DNA of 64,000 bases, taken from assembly GCA_030035585.1 (NCBI GenBank), contig CM057465.1, forward strand, positions 30,894,001 to 30,958,000, given 5' to 3'. Position numbers and translations under genes: made by a program. The notes under the pieces are model-generated. The model was not told the origin of the DNA. It saw nothing but the letters and a program-made list of their open reading frames with translations, and ran no database searches. Below are positions 46,336 to 59,357 of the stretch, in pieces (the stretch's first letter is position 1; every line of letters begins with the position of its first letter). Source of the stretch: Dugong dugon. Taxonomy: Eukaryota; Chordata; Mammalia; Sirenia; Dugongidae.

Positions 46336-46501
46336 TGTTGTTGTTGTTGTTCTGTGTCATTGAGTTGATTCCGACTCATAGCCACCCTGTACAATGGAGT
46401 AGAACTGCCCCATAGGCTTTCCAAGCAGTGAGTGGTAAATTCGAACTGTCAACATTTTGGTTAGCAGCCTGAGGTCTTAACCACTTCGACACTAGGGCTC
46501 C
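46336..46501 (-). repeat. AfroSINE, minus orientation, with (GTT)n end
   Basis: (TTG)n at the left is the reverse of the (CAA)n SINE tail. Then TTGAGTTGATTCCGACTCATAG, 'GTAGAACTGCCCCATAGG', TTTGGTTAGCAGCC and CACTAGGGCTCC. The possible duplication TACCATTAATT/TACTATTAATT flanks it. Confidence 0.92.
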
Positions 46502-46833
46502 TACTATTAATTAGTACTGCTAAATAATTAAGCTTCTTGTCTAGATGGTGTTTATATTATTACCAGTGGTTTAGAGAAGTTATTTCCTATTAAGAGATAC
46601 ATACAAGACTTATGTTACCGTATTCTAAGACCAGAATATATTGAGACTAAAAAATAATTTAGACTAAAATCTAACTTAATAAAATACTCTCTGTATCATT
46701 TATTCAATTTATGGGGTCTGTCCCAGAGGTTTAAGGTACAATCCCATTTTATACTTCTCTTAGGTTTTGGACTGCAACTCCAAAGCTGCATTTCTCTTTC
46801 ATCAACACTGCATTAATTCTCCCCTACCATCCA

Positions 46834-46991
46834 ACCCTGGCGGTGTAGTGGTTAAGAGCTATGGCTGCTAACCAAAAGGTTGGCAGTTCAGATCCACCAG
46901 GTGCTCCTTGGAAACTCTATGGGGCAGTTCTACTCTGTCCTATAGGGTCGCTATGAATTGGAATCGACTGGACGGCAATAGGTTTATTTGG
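46834..46991 (+). repeat. AfroSINE, plus orientation
   Basis: ACCCTGGCGGTGTAGTGGTT head, ATGGCTGCTAACCAAAAGG, 'CCTATAGGGTCGCTATGAA' and TTGGAATCGACTGGACGGC tail. One of the least diverged copies. Confidence 0.92.
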
Positions 46992-49099
46992 TTATATAAA
47001 CCATGTGTATTTTAACTTCAGTACCGTATTTGTGTAATCTAGCTCATAAATGGTAGTTCAATCCAGGTTAGAAGTGAAACTCTTCTCTTTTCCTAGTCTT
47101 TTTCTGACACCAGTTGAACAGAAAACAGAAGCAAGTGGAAATGATCAGGCGGAAGAAGGGTGTTTGTGTGGACATCATGTCAAACTCTTGTTCTCAGTTT
47201 TTGTATTTGTATCTCTCCCAAGTTTAGACCTTGGGCTTCAAAGAGGTGTCATTGTGAATTCAACTAATCTGTCAGTCAAAATTTCCATTATTGGCACAAT
47301 TTGCATCTTAATTAATACTTCCATTGTTATAAAATGTCAAACATGTTTTCATGGCTTAAACTCTATGTAGATAGCCTTATTATTTCTTCTACACAACCTG
47401 ATAAAGACCTTTATAAGTTTTTTATTATCTGATGTTTCATCTGTATCATAAATTTAGTATCAAACACATTCTTTTATTCTCACATACAGTGCTCTTTTCT
47501 GTCAAAAAGAAAAAAGAAAAACAAAAAACTTTCTCATGTTTTTTCTTTTGCCTTTATGGTCTTCCCTCACATTTTCTCTAGATATTTTCTAGATATTTTC
47601 TCTTCCTCCTTCAGTTTACTAAATATTTCTCTGGCCTCAACTTCTTAACCTTTTCATGTTACAAGTTGTACTCCTTGTCCATGGTGTTTATCAGAGTTGT
47701 AATGCAACTTCATTTTGTATGTAGAGTTCATTAATTTCTGTTTCACAGACTAGATTATGCAAACCCATAATCTTGTCTCTTTGTGTTCACAATCATCGTT
47801 CCAGCACCTGGCATATTAATTTGCACGTAAGAGGCTTTCAATACATAGTTCTGAATGATTGAATGATCCCCTAATCCCCAGAGTATGAAACTGGATGAAT
47901 TTATAAGTCAACCCAACACATAGTGAGTCATTATTACATAAAATATAGGAACAGAAATATAAAAAAGAAAAAAGGTTGAGAAAGGAAACTGTCATTCACT
48001 GCTGCCCCCTACCTTGCGGTATTCCACTATAATTTTCACTATAAAGCCACACAGTTTCTATTATTTTCATTTTACAACGGAGAGATATGTGATGCCAATA
48101 CTTTAACTGTTTCAATGCCTTATACCTAGCAAGCAGTGAAGCTGATATGTGTAACCAGATGTGATCATCTCCAAAGCCCACTCTCTTTCCACTATTCCAT
48201 ATTTGACTATTTGTATATTCATAGCCTCTGATTCCCTGTCAGACCCTCTTCAGTCTAAGTTTTGGTCTTTTGCATCTGATGAATACGTTATGTGGAAATT
48301 GTGAGTTCAAACCTATCATATACTCATATCTTCATAATTACATTTTCTTTCTCATTCCCTAAAGTGAAGCCACAATTTAAATGCTTCTGCAGTTGGTGAT
48401 TACTACACTTAAAATACGCCAGATGTTATCTCATTTAAATTGTACCCACACACTGCAGGTGCAAAATGGTGGCCACAATTTGGAAAATTTGTACTTAAGT
48501 TTTACTTTTTTTTCCCCTAGCATTTAATCTATATGCTTCACCATGTAACTCATTTACTTTATATTTTTCCCTGTTTTCATTTGTCAAAACAGACATTTTA
48601 TATAACTTCAAAAGTTCTGTAAAGTGAGAATGGCATACATCTTTGCTTTTAGAAAAAAAAAAAAATCCTCCTGTCTTAGGTAGAATATTTATATCCCTGG
48701 ATTACAGACAATGACAGTGTACACATTAATTTTCACAATAGATCATAGCTAAACCAGCCATGCTTTCCAGAGAACAGAACACTTCATAGGATGTGGTCAT
48801 AAAATATGAAAAGTTTATATGTAAAGGGCTGTATTATAATCTCATAATTTTTTTGTTATTTGCTTTAAGGGTTCAGCCCTTTTACGTTTATCTAGATTTT
48901 TCTTAAATGTGTTCTTTGTTCACTTTCTTATGCTGTCATGTTCAAAAATGTAGAACTTTTAACTGTGTGACACCCACAGTGGTATTTCTATCGGCTGGTA
49001 TATCCGAACTACTAAGAAAAGACAAGAGAAAGCTCTGAAATGTCCATAGAATGTTCTTCTTAGTACTAAAGAATTTGAGATATATCAGATGGCATATAT
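46992..49099. other. No gene; one L2-like relic
   Basis: 47690-47880 resembles an L2 3' end (GTGTTCACAATCATCGTTCCAGC, 'CACCTGGCATATTAATTTGC', CAATACATAG...GAATGATTGAATGA). The 106-codon frame at 47050-47370 has no recognisable domain and low complexity of support. The rest is not assignable. Confidence 0.5.
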
Positions 49100-51236
49100 T
49101 TGCTGTTGAGTCGGATCCAACTCATAGCGATGCTATGTAGAACAGAATGAAACATTGCACGGTCCTGCACCATCCTCACAATCGTTGCTATGTTTCAGCC
49201 CATTGTTGCAGCCACTATCAATCCATCTCATTGAAGATTTTCCTCTTTTCCACTGACCTTGTACCTTACCAAGCATAATGCCCTCCTCCAGGCACTGGTC
49301 ACTCCTGGTAACTTGTCCAAAAGAGATGAAACGAAGTCTTACCATCCTTGCTTCTGAGGAGCATTCTGGCCGTACTTCTTCCCAAGACAGATTTGCTTGT
49401 TCTTCTGGCATTCCATGGTATATTAAATATTCTTCTCCAACACCATAACTCAAGGGCATCAATTCTTCTTTGTTCTTTCTTATTCATTGTCCATCTTTCG
49501 CATACATATGAGGTGATTGAAAATACCATGGCTTGGGTCAAGCGCACCTTAGTTCTCAAAGTGACATTGTTGATTTCTAATGATTTAAAGAAGTCTTTTG
49601 CATCAGATTTGCCCAGTGCAATGCGTCACTTGATTCCTTGACTGCTGCTTCCATGGGCATTACTGTGAGTCCAAGTAAAATGAAATCCTTGAAATATCAA
49701 TCTTTTCATCCTTTTATTATGATGTTGCTTATTGGTCCAATTGTGAGGATTTGTGTTTTCTTTATATTGAGGTGTAACCCATAATGAAGGCTGTGGTCTT
49801 GGATCTTCATCAGTAAGTGCTTCAAGTCCTCTTCACTTTCAGCAAGTATAACGCAAGTTGTTAACGAGTCTTTCTCCAATCCTGTTGCCCTGTTCTTCTT
49901 CATATAGTCCAGCTTTTGGATTATTTGCTCATAACACAGATTGAACAAGGATATGACACTGACGAACACCTTTCTTAATTTTAATTCAAACAGTATCCTC
50001 TTGTTCTGTTCGAACGACTGCCTCTTGGTCTATCTATTACAGGTTCCTCATGAGCACACTTAAGTGTTCTGGAACGTCCATTCTTCACAATGCTATCTAT
50101 AAAACTTGTTATGATCTGCACAGTCAAATGTCTTTGCATAGTCAATAAAACATAAGTAAACATCTTTCTGGTATTCTCTACTTTCAGCCAGGATCCATTT
50201 TGATATCAGCAATGATATCCCTTGTTCCGTGTTCTCTTCTGAATCTGTCTTGAATTTCTGGAAGCTGTCTATCGATATACTGCTGCAATTGCTTTTGAAT
50301 GATCTTCAGTAAAATTTTACTTGTGTGTGATATTAATGATATTTTCTACATTAACGATAATTTCTACCTTCTGTTGGATCACTTTTCTTTGGAATGGGTG
50401 CAGATATGGGTCTCTTCCAGTTGGTTGGCCAGGTTGCTGTCTTCCGAATTTCTTGGCATAGACTAGTGAGCACTCCCAGCACTGCATCCGTTTGTTGAAA
50501 CATTTCAATTGGTATTCTGTCAATTCCTGGAGCCTTAATTTTGCCAATGCCTTCAGTGCAGCTTGGACTTATTCCTTCAGTACCATCAGTTCTTGATCAT
50601 ATGCTACCTACTGAAATGTTTGAATGTCTACCAATTCTTTTTGGTACAGTGACTCTGTGTATTGCTTTCACCTTCTTTTGATGCTTCCTGCATTGTTCAA
50701 TATATTGCCCATAGAACCCTTTAATATTGCAACTTGAGGCTTGAATTTTTTCTTCAGTTTTTTCAGCTTGTGAAATTCTGGAGTGTGTTCTTACCTTTTG
50801 GTTTTCTAACTCTAGGTCGTCACACATTTCATTATGATATTTTACTTTGTCTTCTCAAGCCACCCTTTGAAATCTGTTCAGTTTTTTTGCTTCATCGTTT
50901 CTTCCATTTACTTTAGCTACTCTATGTTTAACATAAATTTTCAGTGTCTTTTGACATACGATTTGTTTTTTTCTTTCTTTTCTGTCTTTTTAATGACTTT
51001 TTACTTTCTTCCTGCATGATGTCTTTGATGTCATCCCACAACTTGTCTAGTCTTTGGTCATTAGTGTTCAATGAGTTAAATCTATTCTTGAGATGGTCTC
51101 TGAATGCACGTGCAATGTGTCATAGTTTGACTTTTGTAGATGTATGTTAATTTTATTCAGCTTCAACTTGAATTTTCATATTAGTAGTTGATCTGTTCTG
51201 CAGTCAGTTGCTGGTCTTGTTCTGAATTTCTGAGTT
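49100..51236 (-). mobile_element. RTE-type LINE, 5'-truncated, minus strand
   Basis: The longest RTE copy, about 2.1 kb. The tail at the left (GTTGAGTCGGATCCAACTC) is the source of the AfroSINE tail. Coding relics on the minus strand: 49559-49299 (TKVRLTQAMVFSITSY...RRIDALELWCWRRIF, the conserved post-RT region), 49969-49706 (RT C-terminal part with LAESEEDLKHLLMKIQDH and NIKKTQ), 50547-50317 and 50827-50597 (RT and linker). The region of the catalytic FADD-like box near 49860 is degraded. The endonuclease part is absent, cut at about 51236. Confidence 0.87.
49299..49969 (-). pseudogene. RTE reverse transcriptase C-terminal remnant
   Basis: Two open stretches (49969-49706 and 49559-49299) in different frames encode the end of RT and the RTE-specific C-terminal region with 'ELWCWRRIFNIPWNARRT'. 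In RTE elements this follows the palm and thumb and is well conserved. Separated by a frameshift and stops, so it is inactive. Confidence 0.82.
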
Positions 51237-51299
51237 GTCAGAAGTATATATAGGTACGTGTAAATACAAATATGTGGGTGCAGACACATATATTCATTG

Positions 51300-52125
51300 A
51301 AGACACAAATACAGATACTCCTCAGACATAACAGAACACCTTCCAAGATTGGTTTTCTGGGTTGAAAACTTAGGACTATAGTCTCATGGGACAACTCAGT
51401 CAATTGGCATAATATAGTTCACAAAAATCATGTTCTACATCCTAGAAAAGTTAGTAGTGTATGGGGTTTTAAAAGCTTGGGAGTGGCCATCTGAGATACA
51501 AGTACTGGTCTCTACAGCCAGGAGCAAAAGAGTAAGAAGGTTGCCAAAAGCACAGAGAAGAAACAAGTCTACTTCAGCCACGACTTCATCTACCCTGAGA
51601 CCAGAAGAACTAGATGATGCCCAGCTACCACACTGACCGTTCTGACCAAGATCACAAAAATGGTCCCAGATTGAATGGGAGAAAAACGTGGAACAGAACT
51701 CAAATCCTTAAAAAAAAAAAAAAGGCAAACAAACTGAAACAGTAGGGAACAGTGGACTCTCTGAAATTATAGCCCTGAGACACTTTTTAAACCTAGAACT
51801 GAGCCTCCCCTGAGATCACCTTTTAGCAAAATAGCAGAGTGGCACACAAATTAAATGATATTACCCATCAGATCAGTGTTCTACTTAAAAAATCATTTGT
51901 ATAAGTGCAAAAGGTCAACAATTACTCAAAGCAAAGATAAGAAGATAAGGGGGCAGGGAAACTAGAATACTGGAAATAAACAGAACACAATTGAAGAGAA
52001 TATTGACACATTGTGATAACTGTAACTCATGTCACTGAACAATTTATATGAAAATTTTTCAAATGGGACCCTGACTTGCTTGTAAACTTTCACCAACAAC
52101 TCAATAAAATATTAATAAAAAAAAA
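51300..52125 (+). mobile_element. L1 3'-UTR fragment with poly(A)
   Basis: It aligns with 54840-55680: 'GTCTCATGGGACAACTC', 'ATGTTCTACATCCTAG', GGGGTTTTAAAAGCTTGG, 'GAGACCAGAAGAACTAGATG', then a 3' end AATAAAATATTAATAAAAAAAAAAG. Left edge imprecise (about 51300-51345). A 5'-truncated insertion of an older L1 3' subtype. Confidence 0.8.
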
Positions 52126-52840
52126 AGTTCCTCTTAGGATACATACTAAGTCCCCATTTTACAGCTCTGAGCAACCACTGTATTTCATTAAATCCAAAAT
52201 ACAGTCAATTTTATATAACACACTACTATTTTACTTACCATTAAAACTTATCTCAGAATTTTTTCCTATTTTATACTGATGGAAAGACATCTTTTAGACT
52301 CAACACAGATTGTTTTTAATATACCACTCTTGTATATACATTAAAAACAAAATAGAAGTGAAATAACTTAGTTAAGATATTCCTAAAACCTTTGTAACAA
52401 TCTGGCTTTTCTTAATTCAGAATTGTCAATTTCTTTATTTTACCTCAGCATAACATTCCCTATATCAATAATATTTGTAATGCAATGATAATAGAATTTC
52501 TCAAAAGACTCCTCTACTTGTGTCTCCAAGATATTTTCCATGTCACTTACCCCATTTGGCAGAGCTGATTTGGTTTCATAGCTCTCTTGAGCTTTCCAGA
52601 GGATTTCATACAATGCTTTTAGGTAATAACCAGAAACCATAATTTTTCTCAAGTGGTACTTATACACCTTATTGATTTAAAAATTTAAAGTTAAAAAGCA
52701 AAGTTTCCCCAAGCCCAGGCAACCACTGCAACTGCTTTGTCTACAGCAACTTTAAGAGGCATCAACATTTCAAAAAAGTTAAATAAATAAGTAAATAAAT
52801 ACATTCATACATAAATACAGCTGCTTCTTAAAAATAGAAA
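52126..52840. other. No gene recognised
   Basis: AT-rich unassigned sequence ending in an (AAAT)n microsatellite at about 52778-52805, beside the next L1. Confidence 0.5.
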
Positions 52841-52844
52841 ATTA

Positions 52845-54652
52845 GTGCTGGAAGTTCTAGCTATAGCAATAAGTCAAGAAAAAGAAATAAAGGGCATCCA
52901 AACTAGTAACGAAGAAGTTAAACTATCCCTGTTTGTGGATGATATGATACTATACATAGAAAACCCTAAAAACTCCATGAGAAATCTACTGGAACTAATA
53001 GAAAGATTCAGCAGAGTAGCAGGATACAAGATAAACATTCAAAAATCAGTTGGATTCCTATACACCAGTAAGGAGAACAATGAAAAGGAAGTCAGGAAAA
53101 CAATACCATTTTCAATAGCCCCTAAAAAGATAAAATACTTAGGAATAAATCTAACCAGGGATGTAAAAGACCTATACAAAGAAAACTACAAAACACTACC
53201 GCAAAAAACCCAAAGGGATCTACATAAATGGAAAAACCTACCATGCTCATGGATAGGTAAAGTCAACATTGTGAAAATGTCAATTCTACCCAAAGCAATT
53301 TACAAATACAATGCAATCCCAATCCAAATACCAACGACAGTCTTCAAAGAGATGAAAAAACTAATCATTAACTTTATATGGAAAGGGAAGAAGCCCTGAA
53401 TAAGTAAAGCACTACTAAAGAAGAAGAATAAAGTTGGAGGACTCACACTACCTGACCTCAGAACCTACTACACAGCTACAGTAGTCAAAACAGGCTGGTA
53501 CTGGTACAATGACAGATATATTGACCAATGGAACACAATTGAGAACTCAGATGTAAATCCATCCACCTACAGTCACCTGATCTTCGACAAGGGCCCAAAG
53601 TCCATCATGGGGAAAAGACAGTCTTCTAAACAAATGGTGCTGGCAAAACTGGATATCCATCTGCAAAAAAATGAAACAGGACCCATACCTCACACTATAT
53701 ACAAAAACTAATTCAAAAAGTATCAAAGACCTAAATATAAAGCCGAAAACTATAAAGTTCATAGAAGAAAAAATAGGACCAACACTACAGGCCCTAAAAC
53801 AAGGCATTAACAGGATACAAACCATAACCATCAACACACAAACCCCAGAAGATAAGCTAGATAACTGGGATCTTCTAAAAATCAAACAGCTATGCTCTTC
53901 AAAAGACTTCACCAAAAGAGTCAAAAGAGAACCTACAGACTGGGAAAAAATTTTTGGACAGTACAAGTCTGACAAAGGTCTAATCTCCACAATCTACAAG
54001 AAAATCCATCACCTCTACAACAAAAAGACAAATAATCCAATTAAAAATGGGCAAAGGAAATGAACAGACACTTCACCAAAGAAGACATTCAAGCAGCCAA
54101 CAGACACATAAGGAAATGCTCACGATCACTAGCCATTAGAGAAATCCTAATTAAAACCACAGTGAGATACCATCTCACCATTACTGGCAAGAATCAAAAA
54201 CACTGGAAATAACAAATGTTGGAGAGGCTGTGGGGAGATGGGAACTCTTATGCACTGCTGGTGGGAATGCAAAATGATACAACCATTTTTGAAAATGATA
54301 TGGCGCTTCCTTAGAAAGCTAGAAATAGAAAGACCATACGATCCAGCAATCCCACTCCTAGGAATATATCCTAAAGAAATAAGAGTCATCACTGGAATAG
54401 ACATATGCACACCCACGTTCATGGCAGCATTGTTCACAATAGCAAAACGATGGAAACAACCGAGATGCCCATCACCAGATGAATGGATAAACAAACTATG
54501 GTACATACACAAAATAGCGTAGTATGCAATGATAAAGAACAATAATGAATCTGTGAAGCATCTCATAACATGGATGAAACTATAGTACATTATGCTGAGT
54601 GAAATAAGTCAATCACAAAAGGACAAATATTGTATGAGACCTCTATTGTAAA
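52845..54652 (+). pseudogene. L1 ORF2 C-terminal remnant
   Basis: 52845-53399 is open and contains the catalytic box as FVDDM (family: FADD) and the post-RT block with '[20 protein letters not shown]'. A stop (TGA at 53398-53400) ends it after FIWKGKKP. The reading continues in frame to about 53600, then shifts to the 53671-54063 frame (DWEKIFGQYKSDKGLIS) and again to 54238-54522, which has the C-terminal CWWECK and '[11 protein letters not shown]' blocks. Cysteines of the C-terminal segment are present. Two frameshifts and stops make it inactive. Confidence 0.88.
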
Positions 54653-55474
54653 AACGCATGAAAAAGTTTACACACAAAAAGTAACAATCTTTGTTGGTTA
54701 CCAGAGATGGGAGGGGTGGAGGAGAAATACTAAATAGGCAATAGATAAGTGGTATCTTGGGTGAAGGGTGAGACAGTACACAATACTGGGGAAAGCAACA
54801 CAACTTGTACAAGGAAAGGTTACAGAAGCTCCATAGACACATCCAAACTCCCTGAGGGACTGAATTGCTGGGTGGAGGGCTGTGGGGACCATGATCTCAG
54901 GGAACATCTAGCTCAATTGTCATAACACAGTTTATAAAGACAATGTTCTACATTCCTCCTTCGTGAGTAGCATCTGGGGTCTTAAAAGCCGGTGAGCAGC
55001 CATCTAAGATACTCCACTGGTCTCACCGCTTCGGGAGCAAGGAAGAATGAAGAGAACAAGATACAAGGAAAAGATTAGTCCAAAGGACTAATGGACCACA
55101 GCTACCAAGGCCTCCACCAGACTGAGTCCAGTACAGCTAGATGGTGCCTGGCTACCACCACTGACTGCTCTGATCGGGATCACAACAGAGGGTTCTGAAC
55201 AGAGCTGGAGAAGGATGTAGAACAAAATTCTAACACACACAAAAAAGATTTACTGGTCTGAAAGAGACTGGAGAAACCCCAAGAGTATGGCCCCCAGACA
55301 CCGTTTTGGCTCAGTGGTGAAGTAACTTCCGAGGTTCACTGTTCAGCTGGGGATTGGACAGCCCCATAAAATAAAATGGAGCTAATGAGGCACAGCAGTC
55401 CAGGGACAAGGACTAGAAGGCAGAATGGGACAGGAAAGCTGGTGATAGGGAAGCAAAGGTTGAGTAAGGACAGT

Positions 55475-55800
55475 GTTGACATGTAGTGGGGTTGTTAACC
55501 ATAGTCATAGGGCAACGTGTGTACTATTTAACGAGAAACTATTTTGTTCTGTAAACCTTCATCTGAAGTGAGAATAGCTGCACAACTGGAAGAACGTAAT
55601 CGTTGTCACTGAACTGTGCATGTAGAAATTTTTGAAATGGTGTATCTTTGGCTATGTATATTTTCACCAAAAAAAATAAAGGTCAAGAATGGAGAGGGTT
55701 GACATGTCTTGGGGTTGTTAACCAATGTCATAAAACAATATGTGTACTGACTGTTTATTGAGAAACTATTTGTTCTGTAAACTTTCACCTGAAGTAGAAT
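55475..55800 (+). repeat. Internal duplication in the L1 3' UTR
   Basis: Unit 1 (55475-55580) and unit 2 (55698-55800) share TTGACATGTxxTGGGGTTGTTAACC, GTCATA, GTGTACT, GAGAAACTATTTTGTTCTGTAAAC and TTCATCTGAAGT-type text. Between them is the older 3' end with its own A-rich AATAAA (about 55670). Unit 2 is the terminal one before the poly(A). Confidence 0.85.
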
Positions 55801-55830
55801 TAAAAAAAAATATTGAAAAAAATATATAAA

Positions 55831-56441
55831 ATTAAAGTCATCCAATAGCCAGGTAGGATTGGCTAGTGTTTTGTCATGCCTAGAGAAATGGCTCTTTTGG
55901 ACCTCTCTTACCATGTTCCTACCACATTAATTTGAGGTCTACTGATCCAATGAATTACCATGCTATGTATTTCCTTTCTGAGATGTTAGATCTAACCATT
56001 GTGTTCCTAGTTCTTTGGAATCTTTGTTATTTTGTCTCTTCATCATACTTCCTTCATATTATATTTTAATTTATCCACCAAAATGGCTGGAGAAATCGCA
56101 ACTAAGCACTGCCCTGGGAAGAGAAGGTGAGTAGCTAATGTTTTGTGGGCTCTTATGTATTATGAACAAGCCAATTTGCTAGGGGCTTTACATCTACATT
56201 TTCATTTAAACCTCAGAATAATTCAGTGTTTATAATTGCCCTTTTAAAAGAAAGTGATGTAACAGGGGATTGGTTTGGTTATATAATTTAACCAAGGTAA
56301 TGTGAAGTGGAGTTTGTAGGTTGTAATAAAGATTTTAATTATTCTTTTAACTTCTCCCTTTAATTCTGACTTAATTCTATATGAGTTAGCCAACATGAAT
56401 TAGTTTTCTTCCACTTTTATTTGTTCATGCAATTTTCTACA
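55831..56441. other. No gene; MIR-like relic
   Basis: 56140-56310 shows MIR-like order ('TTATGTATTATGAACAAGCC', GGGGCTTTACATCTACATTTTC, CCTCAGAATAATTC). The remainder is unassigned. Confidence 0.5.
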
Positions 56442-56600
56442 GGAGCCCTGGTGGTGCAGTGGCTAAGAGCTCAGTCTGCTAACCAAAAGGTGGGCAGTTT
56501 GAATCCACCAACTACTCCTTGAAAACCCTATGGGACAGTTCTCCTCTGTCCTATAGAGTTGCCATGAGTCAGAATCAACTTGACAGCAATAGGTATGGGT
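56442..56600 (+). repeat. AfroSINE with perfect 10-bp target duplication
   Basis: GGAGCCCTGGTGGTGCAGTGG head, CTGCTAACCAAAAGG, 'CCTATAGAGTTGCCATGAG' and TCAGAATCAACTTGAC tail. The flanks ATTTTCTACA at 56432-56441 and 56601-56610 are identical. Confidence 0.94.
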
Positions 56601-57257
56601 ATTTTCTACATTTAGAAAATGCGTCCTTTATCACTGTTCTCCCTTACTTATGCTTATTAAGATATAAATTATATTTGATGTTTTATTTTGAGGTTTTGAT
56701 ATTGTCTTGACCTGGATGAATTATCGGTTCATGCTAAAACAAGTCCTGATTGGTAAAATTCCTTGTGAATTTGATTGATCAAGTTTCCTGATCTTAGCTA
56801 GGATATAAACTTATATGAGGATAGGCAATAAAGAAGAAGGGCCAAAAACAAAAATGCAAATTTTGGCATTGTTTGAACATTTGCTTAGGGAAGTAAAGTA
56901 CTGTATAGGAAAAAGCTACCACTATAGTGGAGATAGAAAAGGGAGTGTTCACATTCAAGGGCAGACCCCACTATAATGCTGATGGTCTTGGTAAAATCAA
57001 AGAACTACTTTTAGCTGCTAAGTTCTCTCTTCTGAAGAAAATCAGCTTTAGAGGACATACAACGGCACTGCCATGGAGTTGATTGCAGTAGAACCTTTCT
57101 TAAATGTAAGATGTGTGCCTAGTGTTTTATGCATCAGCAGAAATGCACAGAAGAATTTCCAGTCAAAATCTGCATATGAACCAGAGATTAGATGGCCTGT
57201 TTGAAGTTAAGCAAGCAAGCTCACCTCATATGATCACGAAGAGAGGGGTATCTAAAA
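56601..57257. other. No gene recognised
   Basis: Unassigned sequence with short open frames only. Confidence 0.45.
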
Positions 57258-57412
57258 CAAAAAACCCAAACCTGTTGCTGTTGAGTCAATTCCAGCTCAC
57301 GGCAATGCCTTGTGTTACAGAGTAGAACTGCTCCATAGGGTTTTCTTGGCTGTAATCTTTTTGGAAGCAGATTGCCAGGCAGTTCTGGATGGGTTCAAAA
57401 CACTTAGGTTAA
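57258..57412 (-). repeat. AfroSINE variant, minus orientation, truncated head
   Basis: 'CTGTTGCTGTTGAGTCAATTCC' tail, GAGTAGAACTGCTCCATAGGG, then the GGCTGTAATCTTTTTGGAAGC middle segment and a short head region. The head is not complete. Confidence 0.82.
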
Positions 57413-59143
57413 TGGTCATGTGCAAACTGTTTGCGCCTCCCAAGGGCATAATTCTTTGAATATCTAAGAGATTTACTAGATACATTGTGTGTATGCCTGG
57501 AGGTGGGGAATGGGACATTACCTGAGGCAGTGGCTTCCACGTGAAGCCAGCTGGCTCAATTCTTTGCAGTTCACTGTAGGGTCTGTGGTATATTTTCCTA
57601 ATAGAGTGCCTAAGGATATTGGTGTACCCAAGTCTTATCATTTAAAATATTAATTTTCTGTGTAGTCATGAAAGATAGAGGAGACAGGCTAAAACAAAAT
57701 TAAGCCAGGCACTCTGCAAAGTAGTACTTTCTAAACTCAATATCTTCTAGTTGCTGTTTTGTCTGTATTTTAAACTTTTTTTCTAAAAGTTGAGTGTTGC
57801 CAAATAAATAAATGAAATAATCTAATTAATTGAGGGTTTCATTACTTAAGGTTTTATTGCATACAAATAATTGTACAATAAGAATATACAGAAAATAGAA
57901 AACTACAATTATTTCATGCCTCATTGGAAGATAGACATATCAAGGATGGTCCCTGGGGATCAGAATGTGGATTGGTATTATTCAACTTACTCATTAAGCA
58001 GTCAGTGGAACATGTAAATGAGTGCACATTCAAATCTGTAATAATACAATGCTAGAAGCTAGAGATGATAAATCAGCTTGATCAAAAATACAGATGGATA
58101 TGGACAGGTGGGGAAATTATTCACATGAGAAAGAGATTAGTTTTAATAGAATAGTAAGATAATGCATTTGAAGAAGAATAATGCATAGCAGAAACTATAT
58201 AAACTAATAAGAAGTTAAGATGCATAGGAAGTAATTGTAGAACACTATTTGAGTGTATTTGTTGATAAACTGAAAAGGAATTCTAAGTTCAGTGTCATGA
58301 AATGAAGAATAATTACTTTCTAAGTTTCGTAAGCTAAACAATTGGAAAAGAACAGAAAAATTATAATACAGCTTAGCTAGACAATAATATTCTGTTTATA
58401 ATCTTAAGGAGACATTGTAAAGTTAGCCAATTCCAGGGCAAAGTAGCAATTGTAGTAAAATTTGGCAATTTTAACTAGCATAGATATAGATGTTTGGATA
58501 GTTTTGTGCTTAAAATATTGAATTTCCTGACATATTCCCAATCTTGTAGATCGATCTCAACTCTGTCCATCTCAAAGTTTTCCACTTGCTCACACACCTG
58601 TGACATTTCTTCTAAGTGTCTTAACCACAGAACAACACAGTATACTCTTGCTTTACACTCAAGATACAGTGAAACTTATCAGACTTCATACCCACAACTG
58701 ACTGTTTTGACTGAATTAAACTGAATTCTAATCTCCCAGAAATATCATGCACTCTTACCATAAATTTAGCCATGACATTTCCAATTTTATAAATTTTTAC
58801 ATTGCTAAAAACAGTAACAAGCTAGTATTAGAACACATTCAGTATCAGCCCATTCCAAAGGAAATAAGTATTAACCAACATAATTACAGTTGGTTTCAGT
58901 GGAAAATACTCTGAGTTTTGGAAACTGATGGAACAATATGTAACAATGAGATGTACTGAGATAGTAGTCTCCGTGTCAAAGTTTATGAAATGGTGAAAAT
59001 ACCATTCAGGAGAGTGTAATTGTAAGACAATAGGAGCTTTGAGTGAGCATTTAGAAAATATAAATTCTTGTGCTAATTCTGCCCCATTTATTTTGGGGCC
59101 TTGAAAAACCTGTTACCTTTTCTGTGACTGACTAAAATTATGG
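57413..59143. other. No gene recognised
   Basis: AT-rich. Open frames of 108 codons (57641-57315, minus) and 76 codons (58494-58724) show no domain, and the first overlaps the SINE. Nothing else assigned. Confidence 0.5.
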
Positions 59144-59357
59144 TAAACAAACAAAAAAAAACAGTTGCAGTCTAAGTCACTTCTGACTCATGGTGACCCT
59201 ATGTGTGTCAGAGTAGAACTGTGATCCTTAGAGTTTTCAATGGCTGATTTTTCAGAAGTAGATCCCCAGGCATTTCTGCCAAGGTGCCTCACGGAAGACT
59301 TGAACATCTACCTTTTGGGTTAGCAGCTAAGCTTGTTAACTATTTGCATCACCGAGG
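59144..59357 (-). repeat. AfroSINE, long variant, minus orientation
   Basis: A-rich end, 'GTCACTTCTGACTCATGGTGACC', GAGTAGAACTGTGATCC, the long middle segment, 'TTTTGGGTTAGCAGC' and CATCACCGAGGG. The possible duplication TAAAATTATGG/TAAAATTAGGG. Confidence 0.86.

Larger units (their letters stand above)
52841..55830 (+). mobile_element. 5'-truncated L1 (about 3 kb) with 3' UTR and poly(A)
   Basis: It starts inside the ORF2 RT domain, runs through the ORF2 C-terminus (to about 54650), then about 1.1 kb of 3' UTR and an A-rich end (55801-55830). It is close to the L1 at 1-6406 in the shared ORF2 part. The 3' UTR holds a duplicated unit (55475-55580 and 55698-55800). Confidence 0.9.

Noticed and set aside
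47050..47370. 106-codon open frame as a possible small protein with a hydrophobic segment
   Set aside because: No recognisable family, AT-rich codon use like the flanks, and no supporting splice or start context.
54147..54590. 147-codon minus-strand open frame, and the similar one at 53547-53990
   Set aside because: Both are antisense shadows of L1 ORF2; the plus-strand frame there carries conserved L1 motifs.
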